Assembly (NCBI GenBank): GCA_016929335.1
Contig: JAFGIY010000037.1
Location: forward strand, 62,001-126,000
DNA length: 64,000 bases
DNA from: Acidobacteriota bacterium
Lineage (GTDB): Bacteria; Acidobacteriota; UBA6911
Direction: 5' to 3'
Position numbers and translations under genes: made by a program. Of this stretch, positions 1 through 7,263 are shown in pieces. A model generated the notes under the pieces. That model worked only from the letters and a program-made list of their open reading frames with translations, was not told the origin of the DNA and searched no databases. How positions within the stretch are numbered: the first letter of the stretch is position 1; each line of letters opens with the position of its first letter.

Positions 1-467
1 GGGACCGTTTCGGGCCTGGTAACATATCGGCGGTAGGCCGCCATGGCTATGCCGACCAGGATAAGGATTCCGGCGAGTTCGGAAGCTACGGAGAAGAAAA
101 CGTAAATGAATCCTTTAAAAAGATTCAGCTGAAGACCAAGCAATTGGCCGGCATCATACTCGATCATGACAACCAGTGTCGTCACAACCAAAACGACAAA
201 TGAATAAAAGATAAGGCAATGGAATATTGCCGGATAGCCGGAGTTGCGGACCTGCTTCTGCAGAAAAATTTCGCGCAGAAGAATTTTCAGGCGTTTGGCC
301 CAATCCGAAGGCTTTTCTTTTTCAGCCTTTCCCCTGCGCCAGAACTCTATCCTCTGGTACATTCCCCAGGCAAATATCGCCAGGGCGATAAAAAATAAAA
401 CATACATTAACCAAACATGGGAAATATTCCACATTAACGGCCGAGTCGCTTCAGAAAGTGGCGGCAT
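1..467 (-). CDS. membrane-anchored Fe-S oxidoreductase, N-terminal part (cut by window edge)
   Basis: Reading leftwards from an ATG at 467 the frame stays open to base 1 (155 codons), so only the N-terminus is present. It begins MPPLSEATRPLMWNISHVW and has a membrane helix at residues ~15-37, a basic cytoplasmic loop (RRGKAEKEK), then two more helices; one carries a His (YPAIFHCL) placed like a heme ligand. This layout is typical of the nitrate-reductase-gamma-like domain at the front of heterodisulfide-reductase-related (Fe-S)-binding oxidoreductases, whose CCG cysteine domains would lie beyond the edge. A GAGG-type ribosome-binding site precedes the ATG. The cysteine domains are not visible, so the substrate is unknown and the family call rests on the membrane part alone. 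Confidence 0.6.
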   Translation of the reverse strand, partial: MPPLSEATRPLMWNISHVWLMYVLFFIALAIFAWGMYQRIEFWRRGKAEKEKPSDWAKRLKILLREIFLQKQVRNSGYPAIFHCLIFYSFVVLVVTTLVVMIEYDAGQLLGLQLNLFKGFIYVFFSVASELAGILILVGIAMAAYRRYVTRPETV

Positions 468-654
468 CCTTTTTACCTCGCTTTATAAAAGGGCTGAACC
501 GATCGTCTGCTATTATTCCGAAACCATCGGTCAAAATGCAACACGTATCAGGTCCCGTCCGTGTCCGCGATCGATCAGACAGGCCCAAAATTGTGTTTCC
601 GCTTTACTGCAGTCGCGCCATGTGGGATATAGGGATATATTCGGAGAAGTCATT

Positions 655-1239
655 ATGAAAGTATTGGCGATCAATGGAAGCGGAAGGAAGGACGGCAACA
701 CGTTTCTGCTGCTGAATATCGTTCTGGATGAACTAAAGAGTGAAAAGATTGATACGGAGATGATCCAGATGGCGGAAAGAAATCCGCTGCAGGGTTGCAC
801 GGCATGCTTCAAATGCATGGAGCGGAAGAACATGAAGTGCGCGATCGAGTCGGATCCGTTCAACGATTATTTTGCCAGGATCAGCGAAGCGGATGGAATC
901 CTGCTGGGATCACCGGTCTATTTTTCCGATATCACCGCCGGCATGAAAGCCCTGATCGAGCGATGCGGCTTTGTAAGCCGGGCTAACGGCGGGATACTGC
1001 GGCGGAAAGCCGGAGCCGGAGTACTTGCGGTGCGCCGCGCAGGCTCCAATCACGCCCTGGCCAGCCTGAACTATCTGTTTTTGATCAGCGAAATGATCAT
1101 TCCCGGATCCAGTTATTGGAACATGGGGCTGGGGCGCAATCCGGGCGAGGTGCTGGGCGATGCCGAGGGGATCGAAACCATGAAAACCCTCGGCAAAAAT
1201 ATGGCCTGGCTCCTGAAGCAGATCAAGCGCCGGCATTGA
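655..1239 (+). CDS. flavodoxin-fold NAD(P)H-dependent FMN reductase / iron-sulfur flavoprotein family
   Basis: A 194-residue protein starting MKVLAINGSGRKDGNT; GSGRKDGNT is the phosphate-binding loop for FMN in the flavodoxin-like NADPH-dependent FMN reductase family. The segment CTACFKCMERKNMKC gives a CxxCxxC-type cluster as in iron-sulfur flavoproteins, and GSPVYFSDITAGMKALIER is the conserved loop near the flavin ring. The ATG at 655 has GGAG about 10 bases upstream; the longer open frame to the left is rejected because it would overlap the divergent gene ending at 467. It probably moves electrons between NAD(P)H or an Fe-S centre and an unknown acceptor. The gene is divergent from the Fe-S oxidoreductase and convergent with the nitroreductase-fold gene. 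Confidence 0.8.
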   Translation: MKVLAINGSGRKDGNTFLLLNIVLDELKSEKIDTEMIQMAERNPLQGCTACFKCMERKNMKCAIESDPFNDYFARISEADGILLGSPVYFSDITAGMKALIERCGFVSRANGGILRRKAGAGVLAVRRAGSNHALASLNYLFLISEMIIPGSSYWNMGLGRNPGEVLGDAEGIETMKTLGKNMAWLLKQIKRRH

Positions 1240-1291
1240 CTGTAACCGGACAATCCCAATGATTGGATCAGCTGTGCCGTAGCTATCAGGC

Positions 1292-1348
1292 ATCAGCACT
1301 CAGCCTGCAATGTACATAAAACTGATCGCTGAGTGCTGACCGCTGATA
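1292..1348. repeat. inverted heptamer repeat (GCTGANN) hairpin between convergent genes
   Basis: TCAGCACTCAGC at 1293-1304 is exactly complementary to GCTGAGTGCTGA at 1328-1339 (12 bp, 23-nt loop). The right arm is the start of a tandem heptamer, GCTGAGT GCTGACC GCTGATA (1328-1348), and the left arm is the same unit inverted. It lies in the 117-bp gap between two convergent genes, 8 bases from the stop of the nitroreductase-fold gene. No U-tract follows, so it is not a classic terminator. It belongs to the heptamer repeats seen at several gene ends in this window. Confidence 0.75.
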
Positions 1349-1356
1349 ACGCTTTC

Positions 1357-2022
1357 TTACTTTTTGAAATGGGCCACGGTCTGGGCAAGAATAACCTTCT
1401 GGTCCGGGCGCAGGCTGAGGGCTTTTCCCGCCGCATCTCTATCGACCATTGCGCGAACGATGCAAGCCAGGCCTTCCGAAGCGCAATACAGATAGACATT
1501 CTGCGCGATAAAGCCGACATTGGCAAAGGACCAGGTTTCTTCGACCTCAGGCATCCGCTTGCCTCCGAACTGAGCTTTGGACATGTCGGCCACATAAATG
1601 AGGTTCAGAGGCGCCGCTTTTACAAAATCCTGCTGGCCGGATACTGCGCGGATATCCTTCTTCCCAAGGACCTTCAGTTCATGCTTGATCGGATCATAGA
1701 GAAAGAATCCGTCGGCCGTAGTGACATAGATCAGGATATTCTGCCAGTCGGCAGCAGAGGGTGCTGTGCGATGCCCGCCGGTCCGGTTCACGCCGTCGGC
1801 AGCCCAAAGCAGATTCGAAATCATCTGCATGGAAAGGGGGACATCGGGCCCGAAACCGCCGCGGGTGCTCTGACGCAACTTCAATGCCTGCATCAAGGGT
1901 TTGCCGCCTTCGGTCTGTGCCGGCGGAAGCTTGATCACTTCGGCTTCCTGAGCCGAAGAATAGGACGGGACCGTGAGCAGGATAAGACTCAACGCTAAAC
2001 ATGCAATAAGAAATGTTCTCAT
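1357..2022 (-). CDS. exported nitroreductase-family (SagB-type) protein
   Basis: A 221-residue protein with a clear Sec signal (MRTFLIACLALSLILLTVP...SSAQ; cleavage probably after AQ near residue 25). The mature part has nitroreductase-fold marks: LKLRQSTRGGFGPDVPLS near the start (the R-x-S/T-x-R FMN phosphate site), LLWAADGVNR, and a C-terminal ASEGLACIVRA. Periplasmic nitroreductase-like proteins of this size are common in Bacteroidota and Acidobacteriota; substrates are mostly unknown. The ATG at 2022 has GAGGAGAAA just upstream; a longer frame to 2091 lacks a ribosome-binding site and would hide the signal peptide. FMN binding is inferred from the fold. Confidence 0.75.
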   Translation of the reverse strand: MRTFLIACLALSLILLTVPSYSSAQEAEVIKLPPAQTEGGKPLMQALKLRQSTRGGFGPDVPLSMQMISNLLWAADGVNRTGGHRTAPSAADWQNILIYVTTADGFFLYDPIKHELKVLGKKDIRAVSGQQDFVKAAPLNLIYVADMSKAQFGGKRMPEVEETWSFANVGFIAQNVYLYCASEGLACIVRAMVDRDAAGKALSLRPDQKVILAQTVAHFKK

Positions 2023-2294
2023 CGATTTCTCCTCTCCGCTTTGAAAGATGTTACATATGGCTTGAAGGAATATTTCGCACATCCAATCCAATCAGCAGCC
2101 GCCGGCCCGCATTTCTCACGGGCTTTCAGGGCGGGAACCATATTACTAATAATATGCAAAAATGCCGATGGCGAACAACCTTCGCCGAAGATTCTTCCGA
2201 ACAGCAGTCATTGTAGCAGGCAGCGTGATGCGATAGGACTATTTTCCACGCAGAACACTTCCGGTACAAGGCCGCTGCCGCATGAACACGGCTT

Positions 2295-2876
2295 TCAATT
2301 CGAATGCAGCTCCCTGATAATCCTGTCCCTGATGCTTTCCAGCCTGGGCTCGTATGCCTGCCGCAGGCAGAACAATTCACGGTTCCACTGCTCATTTTCG
2401 TCAAAATTGATCCGGACTGCAGTTCCGGAGATGCCGCGGGCTTTGAGCTTTTCAACTGCATCTGCCTGGAACTTTGCGAATTCTTTTTTCTTCTCTACTT
2501 CGAATTCATCCAGGATGCGCATATAGGCATGCTCCGCTTCCTGCAGTATTCCCTTCGCCTCCGGCGCGATCCTCATCACGCCGCTCAGCGCCTTCAATGC
2601 GGCTGCCCGTTTTTTCTCGAGGCTCATTTCGCGGCAAAGGCTCGTGATTAAGGCGCGGCGGACAATCTGTCGCCGGCTTCCTTCGCATCGTTCCAGTTCC
2701 ACCGGCAGGTCGGTATCGGCCAGCGTCCCCTCCATGTATTTATAAGCCAGCGATATTCCAACCGGCGCACATTCCCTTTCCTTCTGTTCCTCCTTTTCCT
2801 CGGGAGTCAGTTCCGGCAAAGCCGAAATTCTTTCCATTGCCAGCTCAAAAGCGCTCTTGATTCTCTCTTCTTCCAT
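2295..2876 (-). CDS. hypothetical helical protein
   Basis: A 193-residue, strongly charged, almost entirely helical protein (for example ELTPEEKEEQKERE and a long segment around FEVEKKKEFAKFQADAVEKL that could form a coiled coil). No signal peptide or membrane helix is visible and I do not recognise a family. AGGAG sits six bases before the ATG at 2876. It starts 9 bases after the stop of the metallo-beta-lactamase-fold gene and is surely co-transcribed with it, so the two products may act together. The 272 bases downstream to 2022 hold no gene. Confidence 0.7.
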   Translation of the reverse strand: MEEERIKSAFELAMERISALPELTPEEKEEQKERECAPVGISLAYKYMEGTLADTDLPVELERCEGSRRQIVRRALITSLCREMSLEKKRAAALKALSGVMRIAPEAKGILQEAEHAYMRILDEFEVEKKKEFAKFQADAVEKLKARGISGTAVRINFDENEQWNRELFCLRQAYEPRLESIRDRIIRELHSN

Positions 2877-2885
2877 GCGGCTCTC

Positions 2886-3569
2886 CTATAATGCCCCTGA
2901 ACCGAAGAAGCTCTGTATGAATCGGAAATTTTCCCGGATTCCTTCTTTGCCCTTTAAAATTCCGGAATTGCCATAGGCGTGCCCGCACAGGAGCCATTCG
3001 ACATCCAGCCCGGACAAACGGGCAACGCTTTGCTGCAGAGACCGTGCGTCGCCGCCGGGGAAATCCGTGCGTCCGGTGCTCCGGTAGAATATGCAGTCTC
3101 CTGCTATAAGGACTTTTTGCTCCGGCCAGTAAAGGGTCACATGTCCCGGCGTATGACCCGGCGAATGATATACCTGAAGCTTTGCGGGCTTCCCGGAATC
3201 GAAGGACAATTCGCCCTCATCCAGGAAAAGGTCCGCCTTGCCCCCCAGCATTTTAAAAACCGGCTCATCCGCTTCATGAAGAGCCGTGAGTGCGTCATAC
3301 TCCTGGCGCAGGATAACGGCCGCTTCACAGTGATCCGGATGTCCGTGCGTGAGAATAGCGAGACCGATTTGACTGCCGTCGATCCCATCCCGGCTCATTT
3401 CACTGAAAAGCCGCTCCAATCCCGGCTCCTGATAAGCGGGAGTTACGAGATGGCCCGGATCGACAACCACATGTCTGTTGCCCTTTAACACCCCGGCAAA
3501 AAGATAGGAATTGCAGTTGTTGTCGTTTCCCCGCCACGGATACGCATATAAACAATCGGAAATTTTCAT
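2886..3569 (-). CDS. metallo-beta-lactamase-fold hydrolase (glyoxalase II-like)
   Basis: A 227-residue protein with the full metal-binding set: THGHPDHCE (HxHxDH), SPGHTPGHV (third His), AGDCIF (bridging Asp) and LLCGHAYGNSG near the C-terminus (last His). Order and spacing match the glyoxalase II-like branch, which hydrolyses thioesters or related substrates with two metal ions in the cytoplasm. There is no signal peptide. The first ATG is at 3569; an in-frame TTG at 3629 has no ribosome-binding site. It heads a two-gene unit with the helical protein at 2295-2876. The actual substrate cannot be told from sequence. Confidence 0.85.
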   Translation of the reverse strand: MKISDCLYAYPWRGNDNNCNSYLFAGVLKGNRHVVVDPGHLVTPAYQEPGLERLFSEMSRDGIDGSQIGLAILTHGHPDHCEAAVILRQEYDALTALHEADEPVFKMLGGKADLFLDEGELSFDSGKPAKLQVYHSPGHTPGHVTLYWPEQKVLIAGDCIFYRSTGRTDFPGGDARSLQQSVARLSGLDVEWLLCGHAYGNSGILKGKEGIRENFRFIQSFFGSGAL

Positions 3570-3752
3570 GCTTTTGATTCTAGCAAAATCTGCGATGACA
3601 AACGCCCGTTTTTGGAGTTTGTTCAACAAGAATCTGGAAGCGGATATTCGCCTGAAAGGGCGCTAAAACGGTGACTGTCGGCAATTTTTCCTATAGACTC
3701 CTCGAGGCAGGGCTACAGAGAACAACTGCCCGGGCGCCGATCAGGAGTGGCT

Positions 3753-5591
3753 ATGGAAGATAGATATGTGAAGGAACGTGAACGGGCGCGCATTCCCGAT
3801 GAATATAAATGGGATCTTACCGACGTTTGCTCCAGTGACGAAGCATGGATGGACGCGAAGCGGAAGCTCATGACCGATTTGCCCGCCATTGCGGCTTTTG
3901 GCGGCAAGCTGGAGGAATCGCCCGATCAGCTCCTGCGCTGTCTGACTCTGCTGGATTCTCTCAGAAAGGAGTGCACGCGCCTCGCCTGCTATGCCAGCAT
4001 GAAATCCGATCTGGATACTCGCGACGCCAAATATCTCGCGATGGACCAGGAGATGGGACAGCTTTCGTCGGATCTTTCATCACTGAGCTCCTACATAGAG
4101 CCGGAGATCCTGAGAATCGGGGCAGACACCATCGGCCGCTTTATTGAGCAGGAGCCGAAGCTCGTCACGTATCGCCATATTTTCGACGATATCCTCAGGA
4201 AGAAAATGCACACGGGAACGGAGGGCGAAGAGCGCATCATTGCGGAAGCCAATCTGATGGCGGATTCGCCCCTCAGCATCAATACGGTATTTTCCAACGC
4301 CGATTTCCCCTTCCCCGAAATAACTCTGGAGGATGGGAGTTCCGTACGCCTTGATCCGGCCGCATTCAATCTCCATAGACGCTCCCCGGTGCGGGAAGAC
4401 AGGGAAAAAGTCATCACCGCCTATCTTGGAAAGATGAATGAGTTTCGCAGAACCTTCGGGGCACAGCTGGCTGCCGAAGTCCGGAAAAACATATTTTTTA
4501 CGCGCGCACGCTGCTACGGCTCCTGCCTGGAACGCGCGCTCGATACCTTCAATATCCCGACAGCCGTTTACGAGAACCTGATCAAAGGAGCTCACAATCA
4601 TCTGGCCACACTGCATCGATACCTGCTGCTTCGCAGGAAGCTGCTGGGACTGAAAGAACTGCATTATTATGATCTTTACGCCCCGATCGTAAAAGAGCTG
4701 GATCTCAACTATACCTATGAAGAAGCGGTGGAACTCGTGCTTGCTTCCCTGCTTCCATTGGGCAGGGAATATCAGAAAGTAGCGCAGAGGGCGCTTTCCG
4801 ATCGATGGATTGATGTTTATCACAACGACGGAAAACGATCGGGCGCATATTCAAATGGATCGGTTTATGATGCGCATCCCTATATGCTTCTGAATTACAA
4901 CGGCAAGTACGACGATGTCAGCACGCTCACTCACGAGCTGGGACACACCATGCACAGTTATCTCTCCAACCGCTCTCAGCCTTTCGCTCTGTCTCACTAT
5001 TCGATTTTTGTGGCGGAAGTGGCTTCGACCTTCAACGAAGCGCTGCTGCTGGATTATATGCTGGGGGCTGAAAAGCGCGATGAGGTCCGATTGTCTCTTC
5101 TGGGCAACTATCTGGATAACGCCCGCGCCACGGTTTTCCGCCAGGTGCAGTTTGCAGAATTCGAACTGAAGATTCACAGAGTAGCCGAAGAAGGCACGGC
5201 TTTAACCGGTGATCTTCTCAACACCCTGTATTCCGAACTCGCCGGGGAGTATTACGGTCACGACAGAGGCATCTGTGTCGTGGATGAGGATATTCAGTCG
5301 GAATGGGCCTATATCCCGCACTTTTATTACAACTTTTATGTCTATCAATACGCCACTTCTTTTGCAGCGTCCGCGGCGATTTCCGAGCGGGTTTTGGCGG
5401 GAGACGATGAAGCAGTTGCCGGTTACCTCAATCTGCTTTCATCCGGAGGATCGGACTATCCTATAGAGCAGCTGAAGAAGATCGGCATCGATATGACGAC
5501 CTCGCAACCGCTCGACGCAACCATGACGCGGATGAACCAGATCATGAACGAAATGGAAGCGATTGCCGGGCGTTTAGGTATTTTTCAATAG
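3753..5591 (+). CDS. pepF: oligoendopeptidase F (M3B family)
   Basis: A 612-residue cytoplasmic zinc peptidase of the M3 family that cleaves oligopeptides. The zinc motif THELGHTMHS lies at about residues 393-402, and the third ligand Glu is in EVASTFNEALL about 25 residues later. Downstream YYNFYVYQYATSFAAS is the substrate-tyrosine segment conserved in PepF. The N-terminal helical cap begins IPDEYKWDLTDVCSSDEAW, the usual PepF opening. The ATG at 3753 has AGGAG at the right distance; an in-frame GTG six bases upstream overlaps that site. Length is normal for the family. It is followed after 38 bp by the PGPGW gene. Confidence 0.93.
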   Translation: MEDRYVKERERARIPDEYKWDLTDVCSSDEAWMDAKRKLMTDLPAIAAFGGKLEESPDQLLRCLTLLDSLRKECTRLACYASMKSDLDTRDAKYLAMDQEMGQLSSDLSSLSSYIEPEILRIGADTIGRFIEQEPKLVTYRHIFDDILRKKMHTGTEGEERIIAEANLMADSPLSINTVFSNADFPFPEITLEDGSSVRLDPAAFNLHRRSPVREDREKVITAYLGKMNEFRRTFGAQLAAEVRKNIFFTRARCYGSCLERALDTFNIPTAVYENLIKGAHNHLATLHRYLLLRRKLLGLKELHYYDLYAPIVKELDLNYTYEEAVELVLASLLPLGREYQKVAQRALSDRWIDVYHNDGKRSGAYSNGSVYDAHPYMLLNYNGKYDDVSTLTHELGHTMHSYLSNRSQPFALSHYSIFVAEVASTFNEALLLDYMLGAEKRDEVRLSLLGNYLDNARATVFRQVQFAEFELKIHRVAEEGTALTGDLLNTLYSELAGEYYGHDRGICVVDEDIQSEWAYIPHFYYNFYVYQYATSFAASAAISERVLAGDDEAVAGYLNLLSSGGSDYPIEQLKKIGIDMTTSQPLDATMTRMNQIMNEMEAIAGRLGIFQ

Positions 5592-5629
5592 GACTTTCAT
5601 AGCGGAATTCGAGCTGCTAATATCCCCAG

Positions 5630-5962
5630 ATGCTTAGATATGCGAAACGAGTGATTACGGTGATTATCGGCATGACCGTGCTCCTGTTTGGAATAGCATT
5701 GCTGGTCCTGCCCGGTCCCGCCTTCATTGTGATCCCGATCGGACTGGCCATTCTGGCCACCGAATTTGCATGGGCTCGCCGCAGCCTTCGCATCATCCGC
5801 GAATCCGCAGAAAAGGGTGTAGAGAAACTGAACCTGGGCGTTCTTTTCCCCAAACTTACGGCCTTATGGATGAAATTGCGCGGGTCCTCTCCCCGCAAAT
5901 CCGAACCCGGACAACCACGCCCCGCCTCCGACCAGTCGAACAACCGAGAGCTCGGATCTTAA
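5630..5962 (+). CDS. PGPGW-type two-helix membrane protein
   Basis: A 110-residue protein with a hydrophobic hairpin: helix ~9-28, then LPGPAFIVIPIGLAILATEF, matching the proline-glycine turn of the putative transmembrane PGPGW family. The canonical GPGW reads GPAF here. A basic amphipathic segment follows (WARRSLRIIRESAEK), and the C-terminal ~25 residues are polar and probably disordered. The family has no established function. No strong ribosome-binding site is seen before the ATG at 5630. It lies 38 bp after pepF on the same strand and may be co-transcribed with it. Confidence 0.75.
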   Translation: MLRYAKRVITVIIGMTVLLFGIALLVLPGPAFIVIPIGLAILATEFAWARRSLRIIRESAEKGVEKLNLGVLFPKLTALWMKLRGSSPRKSEPGQPRPASDQSNNRELGS

Positions 5963-6108
5963 ATGTTCTGGAAATGCGCCGTCTAAACATCCTCCGGCGA
6001 AGCCTGAGGTTAACGCAAAAAATTGATTTGTTTCCCGATCTGTATCAGCTTCGCTCTGTCTGCGGGATAGGATAAAATCCACTCTGTCATAACAGAGGAG
6101 GGAAATCT

Positions 6109-7125
6109 ATGGCCGATTCGCAGCAATGGTATTTGGCAATTGGGGGGCATCAGGTAGGGCCTATTGGCATTCAGGAAGTCATTTCACAGATACGCAACGG
6201 CAGCATCCAACCCGGCACCTATGTTTTCACTCCGGGCATGGCTAATTGGATTGAGGCAGGCAAGGTGGAGTTCTTCCGGGCATATTTCGGTGAAGGCCCT
6301 GCGCCTGTCTCCATCCCCAAACCTCCGGGGAAAACGGCACATGAGATTGATTACAAAATCTTCGGAGAAGAGCTTCAATTTGTCGAGGTTGAGCTGGATC
6401 CGGGAGAGAGCGCAGTCGCCGAAGCCGGAGCGATGATGTATATGTCTCCCGGCATTGAAATGAATACGATTTTTGGAGACGGTTCGGCCAACGGCGCTTC
6501 CGGCGGATTCCTGGATAAGCTTGTGGGCGCAGGCAAGCGCTTGATCACAGGTGAGAGTCTTTTCATGACGGTCTTTACCAACACGGGAACCGGCAAACAG
6601 CAGATCGCTTTTGCGGCACCTTATGCCGGCCGCATCGTTCCCATGGATTTATCCTCTCTGGGCGGGACCTTGATCTGTCAGAAGGACTCTTTTCTTTGTG
6701 CGGCGCGCGGCGTGTCTATAGGAATTGCCTTTCAGCGCAAAATCGGCGTGGGGCTGTTCGGAGGCGAAGGCTTTATCATGCAGAAACTGGAAGGCGACGG
6801 CCTTTGCTTTGTCCACGCCGGCGGAACCGTCCACAGTCTTGAATTGACTGTGGGGCAAACGCTGCGAGTGGATACAGGGTGCCTCGTGGCGCTTCAGCCC
6901 AGTGTGATTTATGATATTCAGTATGTAGGAAAGATCCGGTCGGCTCTGTTCAGCGGCGAAGGGCTTTTCTTCGCAACACTCACCGGTCCCGGAAAAGTCT
7001 GGCTGCAATCGCTCCCTCTCAGCCGGCTGGCGGACCGCATTTATAAAGCGATGCCTTCCATGGGCGGATCGAGGAAGGAAGAAGGCAGCGTCTTTGGGCT
7101 CACGAATTTGATAGACGGAGATTAA
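6109..7125 (+). CDS. GYF-like domain fused to AIM24/TIGR00266-type beta-prism protein
   Basis: A 338-residue protein in two parts. Residues 1-~60 ([20 protein letters not shown]...[11 protein letters not shown]) are a GYF_2-type domain, recognisable by WY...G.QVGP and the final W-x-x-A. Residues ~75-300 are an AIM24 / TIGR00266 domain: [33 protein letters not shown] and [13 protein letters not shown] are typical segments. There is no signal peptide. GYF-type domains bind short proline-rich peptides; AIM24-like proteins occur in bacteria and in mitochondria, but their bacterial role is unknown. GAGGAGG precedes the ATG. The fused GYF module suggests a protein-recruiting role, which is inference. 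Confidence 0.8.
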   Translation: MADSQQWYLAIGGHQVGPIGIQEVISQIRNGSIQPGTYVFTPGMANWIEAGKVEFFRAYFGEGPAPVSIPKPPGKTAHEIDYKIFGEELQFVEVELDPGESAVAEAGAMMYMSPGIEMNTIFGDGSANGASGGFLDKLVGAGKRLITGESLFMTVFTNTGTGKQQIAFAAPYAGRIVPMDLSSLGGTLICQKDSFLCAARGVSIGIAFQRKIGVGLFGGEGFIMQKLEGDGLCFVHAGGTVHSLELTVGQTLRVDTGCLVALQPSVIYDIQYVGKIRSALFSGEGLFFATLTGPGKVWLQSLPLSRLADRIYKAMPSMGGSRKEEGSVFGLTNLIDGD

Positions 7126-7143
7126 TTTTATATAGATTTGCCG

Positions 7144-7258
7144 GGAGTGCTGCAGCTTGTTGCCGTTTCCTGTTTATGCGTTTCCTGTTCCCCGTTTTTT
7201 TAAACAGGAACTCAACGGCGAACGGAAAAACCAAGACGGCAGCTTGTTGCCGCACTCC
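7144..7258. repeat. nested inverted/direct repeat element upstream of the TamB-Omp85 gene
   Basis: The gap 7126-7263 holds an ordered set of repeats. The outer arms GGAGTGC (7144-7150) and GCACTCC (7252-7258) are inverted. The inner arms TTCCTGTTTA (7167-7176) and TAAACAGGAA (7201-7210) are a perfect 10-bp inverted repeat. The 14-mer GCAGCTTGTTGCCG occurs twice directly (7152-7165, 7239-7252). The element ends five bases before the ATG at 7264, so any promoter and leader for the next gene must lie in or before it. No open frame is visible inside. Confidence 0.7.
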
Positions 7259-7263
7259 GCGGC

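Noticed and set aside
244..654. N-terminal extension of the flavodoxin-like protein
   Set aside because: It would overlap the divergent membrane gene and precede the typical MKVLAINGSGR start, which has its own ribosome-binding site.
1333..1998. 221-codon open frame on the plus strand
   Set aside because: Antisense to the exported nitroreductase-family gene, which has a signal peptide and ribosome-binding site.
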